Shown: piece by piece, positions 1 to 8,305 of the stretch
How positions within the stretch are numbered: the first letter of the stretch is position 1
Layout: every line of letters starts with the position of its first letter
Source: Chitinasiproducens palmae
GTDB taxonomy: Bacteria > Pseudomonadota > Gammaproteobacteria > Burkholderiales > Burkholderiaceae
NCBI RefSeq assembly: GCF_900095735.1
Contig: NZ_FNLO01000005.1
Span: 271,309-335,308 of the forward strand
Length of the DNA: 64,000 nucleotides
Direction: 5' to 3'
Position numbers and translations under genes: made by a program
Notes under the pieces: model-generated
What the model was told of the DNA's origin: nothing
The model's input: only the letters and a program-made list of their open reading frames with translations
Database searches by the model: none

Positions 1-162
1 TTGCCGGCGGAGCAGGTCGGCCAATTCGGCGCCGAAGTACCGATGAAACGACCAGGCCAGCCGGCTGAGCTTGCGGCAGCCTATGTGTTGCTGGCGAGCG
101 ATGGGGCCAGCTACATTTCCGGCGCGACGATCGCCGTGACCGGGGGCAAGCCCATCCTCTGA
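1..162 (+). CDS. SDR-family oxidoreductase, C-terminal fragment cut by the window edge
   Basis: The reading frame is open from base 1 to the TGA at 160-162 and gives the last 53 residues of a protein. The tail contains RPGQPAELAAAYVLLASD followed by SGATIAVTGG, the usual C-terminal signature of classical short-chain dehydrogenases (arm around the cofactor pocket, then the conserved final glycines). The catalytic part lies outside the window, so substrate and start are unknown. It is followed directly by a strong hairpin terminator. Confidence 0.85.
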   Translation: MPAEQVGQFGAEVPMKRPGQPAELAAAYVLLASDGASYISGATIAVTGGKPIL

Positions 163-179
163 GCAGCGTGACGGGGTCA

Positions 180-216
180 GGCATGCGCTCGCGAGTGCGA
201 GCGCATGCCCCTGCCC
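180..216 (+). terminator. Stem-loop terminator after the SDR fragment
   Basis: A 13-bp perfect stem (GGCATGCGCTCGC, loop GAGT, matching arm ending at 209) lies 17 bases after the SDR stop. It is followed by a weak pyrimidine tail, CCTGCCCCTCTTTC. It separates the upstream gene from the catabolic island. Confidence 0.7.
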
Positions 217-1017
217 CTCTTTCATTCGACCCACTGCCCCGGTGCGTCCTCTGCTAGGTGAATGCGGGCAATGCGCCGGGCGTCGCGATCATTCTGTGAT
301 GGCGTCGATAGGCGTGCCGGGAAGCGTAATTGCATTGCAGAGGGCGGCTTTGACCGTGCCACGTCCACGCGCTGCGGCGTGACTCAATCGGCATCCGCGC
401 ATGCTTGGAAGGGGCGGCTGAAAGGCGATGGTGGTGCGGTGCGCAACTTACGCGATGGCTCCAGCGAGGGACGACGAGTCCATGGCGTTGCAAGCAGCCA
501 CTCTGCTGTCTGCCTGAGCGTGTCTCCCTATTCGTTGTGTCTCCTGGTATCGGAAATCCCGCGCGGCGATGCCTTGTCGCGTCCGGCCCTTGAGTCGATC
601 TGGTCGACGGCACCTGCTTCGGCGCGGGTGACGCTCGCATCGAAGCCAGGCCCATCGGCATTGCGAACAGTGTGCAAGGCATTCCGTGCGATTGCGTGGC
701 ATTGCGTAAGGGGCAGCAGCGTCGTCTGGCGCTTACATGCCCAGCATCAAGTCAGCATTCAGGATCGCGCCACGGCTGACGCGCTTCGATTCCGAGATAA
801 CCAACGCTTCCGGACACCTGTTGGTGTCATGCGAAGCATGGCGTAAGGCGGCCTGCCGCGTTGCTGGACGGCCGTCGTTGAAGCGCATCTTCAACGGCGT
901 TGCGCGAGCCTCGCCCCTCGGGGGCGTCTCTTGTCCACACTTCAATGCGACCCGAGCGGAACGCGAAAGCACTGTCGCGTATTTGCATCATCTCGTAATA
1001 AATCCGTGGGCCGATTT
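217..1017. other. Long intergenic stretch without a convincing gene
   Basis: No open frame here has a ribosome site, family resemblance or codon pattern that I can support. The overlapping frames on both strands, up to about 190 codons, look like by-products of high GC. The right end carries the porin promoter. A small RNA cannot be excluded by eye. Confidence 0.5.
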
Positions 1018-1044
1018 TTGGCACCTATTGCGCACTTTTATACT
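1018..1044 (+). promoter_or_regulatory. Putative sigma70 promoter of the porin gene
   Basis: TTGGCA at 1018-1023 and TATACT at 1039-1044 are spaced by 15 bp (TTTTGG at 1016 would give 17). The predicted start point lies near 1051, just ahead of the inverted repeat at 1062-1080. This is a motif-based call. Confidence 0.5.
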
Positions 1045-1061
1045 TTCCATAGGCGCACATG

Positions 1062-1080
1062 TTGTCCATATATGGAACAA
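1062..1080. promoter_or_regulatory. Putative operator, copy 1 (porin)
   Basis: TTGTCCATATATGGAACAA is a near-palindrome around CCATATATGG with arms TTGT and ACAA, one base out of register. Its right half, TATGGAACAA, recurs almost unchanged at 12908-12919 and 2416-2427. All three copies sit about 20 bp after a -10 box, as expected of a repressor site covering early transcribed DNA. The likely binder is the IclR protein encoded at 6636-7514; that link is inference. Confidence 0.6.
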
Positions 1081-1150
1081 GACGCCTTTCCCGACCTGTT
1101 TGAGCCGGCAAGCCGCCGCCACGATGCGGCCCCCGGCTTGGAGACCGCTA

Positions 1151-2236
1151 ATGAAACGTGTGATAGCAGGCAGCCTTCTCGCAATCGGCTGTACCGCCAG
1201 CGCCTACGCGCAAAGCAATGTGACCCTGTTCGGTAGCCTGGACGCGGGTCTCGGCTATGTGAACAATGCCGGCGCCGGCGCCGGCGCCAAGTATTTCCAG
1301 GTCCAGGGCAATATGCAGCCTGACCGCTGGGGCCTGCGCGGCAATGAAGATCTCGGCGGCGGCCTGAAGGCAACCTTCTGGCTCGAAAACGGTTTCTACA
1401 CGAACACGGGCACCTTTGCATCGTCCGGCACGATGTGGAACCGCCAGGCATTCGTGGGCCTGTCGTCGACGAAATTCGGCTCGATGACGCTTGGCCATCA
1501 GACGCCGTTCAACTTCGACTGGTTGGGTCCGCTGTCGACCGCGTATCTGGCGCAAAGCTTCTACATGTTCCACCCGGGCAATCTCGACGAGCTTGCCGAT
1601 ACCGCCGCGGTGCCTTACGACAACTCGGTGAAGTATGTCTCGCCGTCGTTCGGCGGGCTGTCGTTCGGCGCGATGCTGGGCATGGGCAACACGGCCAATT
1701 TCGCGACCGGCAAGAAGATGAGCTTCGGCGCGAACTACCTGAATGGCGGCCTGCGCGCTGCGGCGGTCTATTCGGTCGAACGCAATCGTACGACGCTGGT
1801 CGGCCAGCTCGGCGGTGTCGACACCTTCCAGGGCCGCTCCACCACCGGTTTCACGGCTGAGAAGCTGGAGAACATGGGCGCCGGCGCATCGTACAAATTT
1901 GCGGGCTGGCTGGTCCACGCACTGTACACCCGCGTGAAGATCCAGAACCCCGGTTATTCCGACACGATGCAGAGCTGGGACGGCGGCGCCTCGTACCAAT
2001 TCACGCAGGCGAACTCGGTGGCGGGCGGCGTCTCGACCTCGACCATCGGCGGACGCCGTTACTCGCAATTCGAGATCGGCGATATCTACGCGCTGTCCAA
2101 GCGCACGCAGCTGTACGCCAACATCCTGTACCAGCGCGCGGCTGGCAACAGCGCACGGGCGAATTTCTTCAGCATCGGCACGTCCAGTACCGGCAACCAG
2201 GTGATGGTGCTGACGGGTATCCATCACTCGTTCTGA
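1151..2236 (+). CDS. General outer-membrane porin (Gram-negative trimeric type)
   Basis: The 361-residue precursor should form a 16-strand trimeric beta-barrel channel that admits small solutes. A signal peptide is clear: a Lys-Arg start, a hydrophobic core and an Ala-rich cleavage site near residue 20 (SAYAQ). The mature protein opens with SNVTLFGSLDAGLGYV, the hallmark of Burkholderia OmpC-type porins, and ends in HHSF, a terminal Phe needed for outer-membrane assembly. I chose the ATG at 1151 because the longer frame upstream has no signal peptide. A promoter, an operator and a downstream terminator make it a single-gene unit. The operator it shares with the ABC genes suggests it admits the same substrate. 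Confidence 0.93.
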   Translation: MKRVIAGSLLAIGCTASAYAQSNVTLFGSLDAGLGYVNNAGAGAGAKYFQVQGNMQPDRWGLRGNEDLGGGLKATFWLENGFYTNTGTFASSGTMWNRQAFVGLSSTKFGSMTLGHQTPFNFDWLGPLSTAYLAQSFYMFHPGNLDELADTAAVPYDNSVKYVSPSFGGLSFGAMLGMGNTANFATGKKMSFGANYLNGGLRAAAVYSVERNRTTLVGQLGGVDTFQGRSTTGFTAEKLENMGAGASYKFAGWLVHALYTRVKIQNPGYSDTMQSWDGGASYQFTQANSVAGGVSTSTIGGRRYSQFEIGDIYALSKRTQLYANILYQRAAGNSARANFFSIGTSSTGNQVMVLTGIHHSF

Positions 2237-2266
2237 GACCGCAGCGCGCTTGCTGCACATGGCTAC

Positions 2267-2296
2267 CGACGGCTCCGCAAGGAGCCGTCGCGCTTT
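2267..2296 (+). terminator. Porin terminator with GCAA tetraloop
   Basis: A perfect 10-bp stem (CGACGGCTCC, loop GCAA, GGAGCCGTCG) starts 30 bases after the porin stop and is followed by a short T-containing tail. The GNRA loop makes the hairpin unusually stable. Confidence 0.75.
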
Positions 2297-2364
2297 GTGG
2301 GCGGCGCGTCTCGCATCGACGTGTCCGGGATGGCGGCAAACCCGTAGGTCTGAAAAATTTTATT

Positions 2365-2391
2365 TTGACGCCGCTCGCCTTTGCCTATAAT
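2365..2391 (+). promoter_or_regulatory. Putative promoter of the ABC/catabolic operon
   Basis: TTGACG at 2365-2370 and a perfect TATAAT at 2386-2391 are 15 bp apart in an AT-rich stretch. The promoter is followed 20 bp later by the operator-like repeat. Confidence 0.6.
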
Positions 2392-2410
2392 GACCAACAA
2401 TAAAACGCTG

Positions 2411-2425
2411 GTTCATATTTGGAAC
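2411..2425. promoter_or_regulatory. Putative operator, copy 2 (ABC operon)
   Basis: GTTCATATTTGGAAC has arms GTTC and GAAC. It matches the other two copies in its right half (TATTTGGAAC) and in its distance from the -10 box. The left arm is one base shorter than in copy 3. Confidence 0.6.
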
Positions 2426-2516
2426 GAACGCGTGGGCAAGGCAGGATGCCCATTCGCCGGTTCGCTGGCTGTCGCCGCCGGATCGCTCCCTCGGTAACGA
2501 ACACAGGTTGGTCTCC

Positions 2517-3374
2517 ATGTCTCAAGCGAATAGCCTCGAACGGCGCGCCGATGCCGCGTCGATCACCACGCCGGCGAGTGGTCCGGCGAGTCTGCATTAC
2601 GCGATCGACTTCCGTAACGTGACGCGCCGTTTCCCGGAACGCAACGGGAAGGGCGAGATGACCGCGGTCAAGGATGTTTCCCTCTCGATTCGCAAGGGCG
2701 AGGTGGTCTCGCTGATCGGCCCGAGCGGCTGCGGCAAGAGCACGTTGTTGAACATGGGCGCTGGACTGTACGCGCCGTCCGAGGGCGAAGTCATCGTCGA
2801 GGGCAAGCGCGTGACCGGCCCGTCCGCCAACGTCGCGTTCATGTTGCAGAAAGACCTGCTGATGCCGTGGCGTTCGATTCGCGAGAACGTCGAGATCGGC
2901 ATGCAGATCCGCAAGGTGCCGAAGTCGGAACGGGAGCAACGCGCACTGGCACTGCTCGAGCGCTGCCACCTGAAGGGCTTTGGCAACCACTATCCGCACC
3001 AGCTGTCAGGCGGCATGCGCCAACGCGCCGCCCTTGCACGCACGCTGGCGATCGATCCGCATGTGCTGCTGATGGACGAGCCGTTCTCGGCACTGGATGC
3101 GCAGACCAAGATGGTCTTGCAACAGGATCTGGCGCGGATGCTGGCAGACCAGGGCAAGACCGCGCTGCTGATCACGCACGATCTCGCCGAGGCCATTGCG
3201 CTGTCCGATCGGGTTTTCGTGATGAGCGAACGGCCGGGCACGATCATCGAGATCATCGACGTCGATCTGCCGCTGCGCGACAACCCGCTCGAGCGTCGCA
3301 CGCTGCCGAAGATGAACGAGTACATCTCGCATTTGATGTCTCTGCTGAAGGTCGGCCGCGAAGACCTGCACTGA
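2517..3374 (+). CDS. ABC transporter ATP-binding protein (nitrate/sulfonate/taurine type)
   Basis: This 285-residue cytoplasmic ATPase powers the importer with the permease that follows. Visible motifs are Walker A GPSGCGKST near residues 68-76, the signature LSGGMRQRAA, Walker B LLMDEPFSALD and the H-loop ITHD. Closest relatives by motif are the SsuB/TauB/NrtD ATPases of NMT1-type importers. The ATG at 2517 has AGG about ten bases upstream, whereas an upstream in-frame TTG lacks support. About 30 residues precede the usual ATPase start. It is the first gene after the operator-bearing promoter, and the permease begins 43 bases after it. Confidence 0.93.
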   Translation: MSQANSLERRADAASITTPASGPASLHYAIDFRNVTRRFPERNGKGEMTAVKDVSLSIRKGEVVSLIGPSGCGKSTLLNMGAGLYAPSEGEVIVEGKRVTGPSANVAFMLQKDLLMPWRSIRENVEIGMQIRKVPKSEREQRALALLERCHLKGFGNHYPHQLSGGMRQRAALARTLAIDPHVLLMDEPFSALDAQTKMVLQQDLARMLADQGKTALLITHDLAEAIALSDRVFVMSERPGTIIEIIDVDLPLRDNPLERRTLPKMNEYISHLMSLLKVGREDLH

Positions 3375-3417
3375 ACGCCGCGGCACTGTCCGCAACGGAA
3401 CCACGGAGCTTTACGAC

Positions 3418-4191
3418 ATGAAACGCGCTTCCACCGCCATCGGCAGCCTGCTGGTGTTGATCATCTTCCTCGCTGCGTGGCAATGGGGACCGGGCCTGTT
3501 CCACGTGCCCGAATTTGTCCTGCCGACCCTGTCATCGACGGTCGCCGAGGCCGGGCGGATGTTCCGCGTCGAGAACCTGATGATGCATGCCGGCGTGACG
3601 GCGCTCGAGGTCATCGCCGGTTTCGCGATCGGTTCGCTGCTGGGCGTCGTGATCGGCGTGGTGCTTGGCCTGTCGCCGCGTACGGAGACGATGCTCTCGC
3701 CGTACATCCTCGCGCTGCAGATCGCACCGAAGGTCGCGTTCGCGCCGCTGTTCGTCATGTGGATGGGTTACACCGTCTATCCGAAGATCCTGGTCGCGGT
3801 GCTGATCGTGTTCTTCCCGGTGATGGTCAACGTGCTTGGCGCGGTGCGCGCGGTCGATCCGGACCAGGTGAATCTTGTGCGCGCGTTGTGCGGCAGCCGT
3901 CTGCAGATCTTCCGTTTCGTCGAATTCCCGTCGGCAATGCAGGCACTGTTCGCGGGGCTGCGCATCGCCTCGACGCTGGCCGTGATCGGCGTGACGGTGG
4001 GCGAGCTGGTCGGTGGCGACCGCGGCCTGGGCTATCTGCTCGTCTACGGCGAAGGGCAGGGCAACACCGCGATGGTTTTCGTGTCGATCGCGGGGCTCAC
4101 CTTGATCGGCATCGTCGCATATGCCTTCGTTGTCTGGCTTGAGCGCCGCATGCTGCACTACGTGCCGCGCGCCAATATGCGGATGGCTTGA
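3418..4191 (+). CDS. ABC transporter permease (SsuC/TauC type)
   Basis: This 257-residue inner-membrane protein has about six hydrophobic segments. A cytoplasmic EAA loop is recognisable around GSRLQIFRFVEFPSAMQ, the contact for the ATPase. GGAG at 3405-3408 sets the start at 3418. The matching periplasmic binding protein is not next door but 8.8 kb downstream (12947-13957), under a promoter of its own with the same operator. Confidence 0.92.
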   Translation: MKRASTAIGSLLVLIIFLAAWQWGPGLFHVPEFVLPTLSSTVAEAGRMFRVENLMMHAGVTALEVIAGFAIGSLLGVVIGVVLGLSPRTETMLSPYILALQIAPKVAFAPLFVMWMGYTVYPKILVAVLIVFFPVMVNVLGAVRAVDPDQVNLVRALCGSRLQIFRFVEFPSAMQALFAGLRIASTLAVIGVTVGELVGGDRGLGYLLVYGEGQGNTAMVFVSIAGLTLIGIVAYAFVVWLERRMLHYVPRANMRMA

Positions 4192-4240
4192 GTGCGGTGC
4201 GAATCGCATGCAAACGATGGGCGAGAGCAAGGACGAAGCG

Positions 4241-5035
4241 ATGAACCTGAACGCAAACGAGCAGGGTGAAACGGTTGGCGCAACCGTTTCGTTGGCCGGG
4301 CGGCGCTTGCTGATCACCGGCGGCGCGCGTGGACTCGGCGAGGCATTCGTGCGCGAGGCGCTTGCCGCCGGCGCCCGCGTCGTGTTCGCCGACCTGCTGG
4401 CGGAGCGCGGCGACGCGCTTGCCTCCGAGCTGCGCGACACCGGCGCCGCCGTCGACTTCGTGCCGTTGGATCTGCGCGATGCGGAGAGCGTCAAGGCGTG
4501 CGCGGCACGTGCGGCGGAACTGATGGGCGGCATCGACGGCCTGATCAACAACGGCGCGATCACCAATTCGGGCGGCAAGTTCGCAACCGAGCTGAGCATC
4601 GAGACCTTCGACGCCGTGCTCGACGTGAACGTGCGCGGCACGTGGTTGATGACCATCGCGGCATTGCCGTTCCTGCGTGCATCGGGACGCGGCCGCATCG
4701 TCAATATCGCCTCGGACACCGCGTTGTGGGGCGCGCCCAAGCTGCTCGCTTACGCCGCAAGCAAGGGCGCCGTGATCGCGATGACGCGCTCGCTGGCGCG
4801 CGAGCTGGGCGGTGACCAGATCACTGTCAACGCTGTCGCGCCCGGCCTGGTGGAAGTCGAGGCGACGGCCTACGTGCCGGCCGAGCGGCACGACACCTAT
4901 CTCAATGGACGCGCCATCCAGCGCGCCCAGCTTCCCGCCGACGTGACCGGCCCAGTGCTGTTTCTGCTGTCCGACGCAGCCGGCTTCGTCACCGGACAAT
5001 TGCTGCCGGTCAACGGCGGTTTCGTTCTGAACTGA
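4241..5035 (+). CDS. SDR-family oxidoreductase
   Basis: This 264-residue NAD(P)-dependent dehydrogenase or reductase has an intact classical site: a Gly-rich TGGARGLGE cofactor motif, NNGA in the fourth strand, a catalytic Ser region (NIASD) and YAASK carrying the Tyr-Lys pair. The end, GQLLPVNGGFVLN, is typical. Three in-frame ATGs exist; the one at 4241 has AAGGA at the right distance. The gene lies 49 bases after the permease. The substrate is unknown; oxidation of a diol or hydroxy-acid intermediate would fit the cluster. Confidence 0.88.
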   Translation: MNLNANEQGETVGATVSLAGRRLLITGGARGLGEAFVREALAAGARVVFADLLAERGDALASELRDTGAAVDFVPLDLRDAESVKACAARAAELMGGIDGLINNGAITNSGGKFATELSIETFDAVLDVNVRGTWLMTIAALPFLRASGRGRIVNIASDTALWGAPKLLAYAASKGAVIAMTRSLARELGGDQITVNAVAPGLVEVEATAYVPAERHDTYLNGRAIQRAQLPADVTGPVLFLLSDAAGFVTGQLLPVNGGFVLN

Positions 5036-5062
5036 TGTGTTGTTTCATTTAGGAGAATCAGC

Positions 5063-5611
5063 ATGGCTGACATGGATCAAGCGCCAGTAAGCGTGAGCAA
5101 GACCTGGGAGCGTCCGGAAGGCGCGAGCTTCGACGAATGGATGACGTCGCGTGTCGCGCGCTTCGCCACGCGTCGCTATGACTGGGATGCCCTGGCGTTC
5201 CAGTGCGAAGTGGATCCGCGCTATCGCCGTGCACAGATGCGCTACGTCGGCACCGGCGGCACGGGCGTTTCCACCGACAACAACACCGTGCCGTCGGGCA
5301 GCTTCACGTTCTCGACCATGGTGATTCCGGCCGGCAACATCGGCCCGTCGCACATCCATAACGACGTCGAGGAAATTTTCTTCATCATCCGCGGCAAGAT
5401 GAAGATCGTCTGCGAGAAGGACGGCGAGCGCTGGGAAACGATCTGCACCGACCGCGACCTGATCTCGGTGCCGCCGGGCGTGTATCGCAGCGAGATCAAC
5501 ATCGGCGACGAAGACGCGTTGATGTGCGTGATGCTCGGCGCGGCCAAGCCGGTCACGCCTACGTATCCGCCGGATTCGGAACTGGCGAAGATCAAGCGCG
5601 AAAAGCGCTGA
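5063..5611 (+). CDS. Cupin-domain protein
   Basis: This 182-residue protein has a single cupin barrel. The metal-binding first motif is seen in SHIHNDVEEIFFIIRGKMKI (two His, one Glu and the conserved Gly), and the second motif region ISVPPGVYRSEIN follows. AGGAG at 5051-5055 fixes the start. Cupins in such clusters act as dioxygenases, isomerases or sugar/acid-binding enzymes. The second motif lacks the usual His, so a full four-ligand metal site is uncertain. It sits between an SDR and a hydrolase in the operon. Confidence 0.82.
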   Translation: MADMDQAPVSVSKTWERPEGASFDEWMTSRVARFATRRYDWDALAFQCEVDPRYRRAQMRYVGTGGTGVSTDNNTVPSGSFTFSTMVIPAGNIGPSHIHNDVEEIFFIIRGKMKIVCEKDGERWETICTDRDLISVPPGVYRSEINIGDEDALMCVMLGAAKPVTPTYPPDSELAKIKREKR

Positions 5612-5764
5612 GCGCGACGGCGGACGCGTACCGGCGATGACGCCGGCTCGCGCCCGCTGCATGAAACACGGTTTTGCCTCGCGGCGAAGCCGATTCCTTT
5701 TGTCGGACACGGTCACGTCCGGCCAGCTGGCGGGATGCGGCTGTGTGGCAATACGGCGGATGAC

Positions 5765-6655
5765 ATGGCGCAGGCGAACGATCTCGAAGTGACACAGTGG
5801 CAGCAGCGGCTTGCACGCTTTCCGCTTGCCAGTGCGTCCGCGGGCGCGGGCCGGATCGTTTATCGGGACGCGGGCGCCGGCACGACCGCAGCGGTGCCCC
5901 TCGTCCTGCTGCACGGGATCGGCTCCGGCTCGCCGTCGTGGGTCGCACAACTCGAAGGGTTGAGCGAGCGCCGCCGCGTGCTGGCCTGGGACGCACCGGG
6001 TTACGCGGAATCGACGCCGGTCCAGCCGGCATCGCCTCATGCCGAAGATTACGCGGCCGTGCTCGAGGCCTGGCTCGATGCGCTCGGCATCGCGCGTGTT
6101 CATCTTGTCGGGCATTCGCTCGGCGCGTTGATGGCAGGCGCGTTCGCGCGCCGCGCTCCCGAGCGGCTCGCCAGCCTGCTGCTGCTTGCGCCGGCCGGCG
6201 GCTACGGTGCCGCGGAGCCGGCCATTCGTGACGAAAAGCGCCGCGCGCGTCTGGCCCTGCTCGACCAATACGGTCCGGCTGGCTTGGCGGAGCGGCGCAG
6301 CGGCAATCTGAACGCGCCGGGTGCCAGTGAGGCGGCGCGTGCCTGGGTGCGCTGGAACATGGCACGGATTCGTCCCGACGGCTATCGTCAGGCAACCGAA
6401 CTGCTGGCGAACGGCGATCTGGCGGGCGATCTGTCAGCCTGGCGCGCCATCCCGTCGACGCGCGGTCCCGTGCGCGTGGCGGTCGGCAGCGACGACGCGA
6501 TCACCACGCCGCAGGCCTGTGCCCGCATTGCCGCCGCTGCCGACGTCGCGCTCGACGTGCTGCCAGGACTGGGCCACGCCTGCTATATCGAGGATGGCGC
6601 GGGCCTCACCACCCTCATCGAAGGATTTGTCGAAAATGCCGAACACCAAGCCTGA
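5765..6655 (+). CDS. Alpha/beta-fold hydrolase (meta-cleavage-product hydrolase-like)
   Basis: An oxyanion HGIGSGS motif, nucleophile elbow GHSLGALMAG, acid GSDDAIT and final GLGHACYIE give a complete Ser-Asp-His triad in 296 residues. This matches the MhpC/BphD-like branch, whose members cut C-C bonds in ring-fission products, although ester or lactone hydrolysis is equally possible. The start could also be the ATG at 5735; 5765 has a closer GGCGGA. A 150-base gap separates it from the cupin gene. Its 3' end overlaps the regulator gene by 20 bases. Confidence 0.85.
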   Translation: MAQANDLEVTQWQQRLARFPLASASAGAGRIVYRDAGAGTTAAVPLVLLHGIGSGSPSWVAQLEGLSERRRVLAWDAPGYAESTPVQPASPHAEDYAAVLEAWLDALGIARVHLVGHSLGALMAGAFARRAPERLASLLLLAPAGGYGAAEPAIRDEKRRARLALLDQYGPAGLAERRSGNLNAPGASEAARAWVRWNMARIRPDGYRQATELLANGDLAGDLSAWRAIPSTRGPVRVAVGSDDAITTPQACARIAAAADVALDVLPGLGHACYIEDGAGLTTLIEGFVENAEHQA

Positions 6656-7514
6656 AGCGGACGACGCCGAGGACGCCTCGAACGGGAAGGACACGCCGTA
6701 CCTGGTTCCGGGCCTCGAGCGGGGTCTGCGCATCCTTGGCGAATTCACGCCGCGCCAACCGGTGTTGGGCGCGCCGGAGCTTGCAAAGCGCCTCGGCATT
6801 CCGCGCACGACCGTGTTTCGTCTGCTGCAGACGCTGGAATCGCTCGGCTTCCTGGAGCGTGCCGACAACGACCGCAACTACCGTCTCGGTGTTGCCGTGT
6901 TGCGGCTTGGCTTCGAATATCTCGCATCGCTGGAGCTGACGGACTTCGGCCTGCCGATTCTGGAACGGCTGCGCGACGACACCGGACTGACCAGCCATAT
7001 CGTGGTTCGCGACGGCCGCGACGTCGTGTTCGTCGCCAAGGCACAGAGTCAGGAGCCGATCTTCAGTTCGGTGCGAGTCAATGTCGGCACCCGTCTCCCT
7101 GCGCACGCGACCATTCACGGCCATGTGCTGATGGGCGATCTCTCGCTTGACGCGCTGCGCGAACTTTATCCCGAAGGCAAGCTCGAGCAGTTCACGCCGG
7201 TCACGCCGGCCAGCGTCGACGCGCTTTACGAACGTATCCGCGAAGACGTCGAGCGTGGCTACGCGATCAGCCAGTCGTCGTTCGAGCGCGGCATCTCGGT
7301 GGTCAGCGCCCCGGTGCGCGACGCGAGCACGCGCATCGTAGCCGTCGTCACCGTGACGATTCCGCGGGCGCAGATCGACGGCGCCAACGAGCTGATCGGA
7401 CGCGTGCGGGCCGCCGCCGACGAACTGTCGGCGCGCATGAACTATCGCGGCAAGCACCTGCAGGCCGAAGGCGGCAGCGCCGACAAGTATCTCAAATCCC
7501 TGGGAATCAAATGA
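6636..7514 (+). CDS. IclR-family transcriptional regulator
   Basis: The protein has 292 residues. An N-terminal winged helix-turn-helix (about residues 30-85, with RLGIPRTTVFRLLQTLESLGF) is followed by the IclR effector domain (SHIVVRDGRDVVFVAKAQ, then RGYAISQSSFERGISVVSAPV). IclR proteins bind short inverted repeats and respond to pathway acids or aromatics. The ATG at 6636 with AAGGA ten bases upstream is chosen; the longer frame merely runs through the hydrolase gene. It is co-transcribed with the operon it probably controls (stop overlaps the next ATG), so autoregulation through operator copy 2 is likely. That is inference. Confidence 0.9.
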   Translation: MPNTKPEADDAEDASNGKDTPYLVPGLERGLRILGEFTPRQPVLGAPELAKRLGIPRTTVFRLLQTLESLGFLERADNDRNYRLGVAVLRLGFEYLASLELTDFGLPILERLRDDTGLTSHIVVRDGRDVVFVAKAQSQEPIFSSVRVNVGTRLPAHATIHGHVLMGDLSLDALRELYPEGKLEQFTPVTPASVDALYERIREDVERGYAISQSSFERGISVVSAPVRDASTRIVAVVTVTIPRAQIDGANELIGRVRAAADELSARMNYRGKHLQAEGGSADKYLKSLGIK

Positions 7515-8305
7515 TCACGATCGACTTGAGCGACCGCGTGGCGGTCGTCACCGGCGGCTCCTCGGGCATCGGCCTCGCGTGTGTCGAACGCTTCCTGGAG
7601 GCAGGCGCGGCCGTGGCCTTCTGCGGCCGCGACCAGGCACGCCTCGATGCCGCCCGCGACAAACTCCAGCAGAAGTATCCGCAGGCCCGCCTGCTCGCGC
7701 ATGCCTGCAACGTGCTGGACGCGGAAGAAGTTGGCGCCTTTGCCGATGCGGTCCGGTCCCACTTCGGGCGGACCGACATGCTGATCAACAACGCTGGCCA
7801 GGGCCGTGTCTCGACGTTCGCAACGACGACCGACGACGCATGGCGCGAAGAGCTGGAACTGAAGTATTTCAGCCTGCTGCGGCCGACGCGGGCCTTCCTG
7901 CCGATGTTGCGCGAGGCGCGCGGCAGCATTGTCTGCACGAATTCGCTGCTGGCGCTGCAGCCTGAACCGCACATGGTTGCCACCTCTTCGGCGCGCGCCG
8001 GCGTGGTGTCGCTGACCAAGTCGCTGGCGACGGAACTCGCACCCGACGGCGTCCGCGTCAATTCGATCCTCGTCGGCCTGATCGAGTCCGGGCAATGGCG
8101 CCGTCGCCATGCGGAGCAGGCTCGCGAAGGCCAGTCGTGGGAGGACTACACCGGCGAGCTGGCGCGCAAGAAAGGCATCCCGCTCGGCCGTCTCGGCCTG
8201 CCCGACGAAGCCGCGCAGGCGATCTTTTTCTTGGCGACCCCGATGTCCTCCTACACGACGGGCAGCCACATCGATGTCTCTGGAGGCTTGGCAAAACATG
8301 TCTGA
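7511..8305 (+). CDS. SDR-fold protein lacking the catalytic Tyr-Lys pair
   Basis: This 264-residue protein has a normal cofactor motif (TGGSSGIG), NNAG and a Ser in NSLLA. Where classical SDRs show YxxxK it reads TSSAR inside PHMVATSSARAGVVSLT, so the catalytic Tyr appears replaced by Thr and the Lys by Arg. It may use a different acid-base group or serve a non-redox role. ATGA overlap with the IclR gene and 8-base overlap with the ThDP gene show tight translational coupling. The function is unresolved. Confidence 0.85.
   Translation: MITIDLSDRVAVVTGGSSGIGLACVERFLEAGAAVAFCGRDQARLDAARDKLQQKYPQARLLAHACNVLDAEEVGAFADAVRSHFGRTDMLINNAGQGRVSTFATTTDDAWREELELKYFSLLRPTRAFLPMLREARGSIVCTNSLLALQPEPHMVATSSARAGVVSLTKSLATELAPDGVRVNSILVGLIESGQWRRRHAEQAREGQSWEDYTGELARKKGIPLGRLGLPDEAAQAIFFLATPMSSYTTGSHIDVSGGLAKHV

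Noticed and set aside
1148..2260. A 370-codon minus-strand frame opposite the porin gene
   Set aside because: The porin has signal peptide, start motif and terminal Phe; the antisense frame has none of these.
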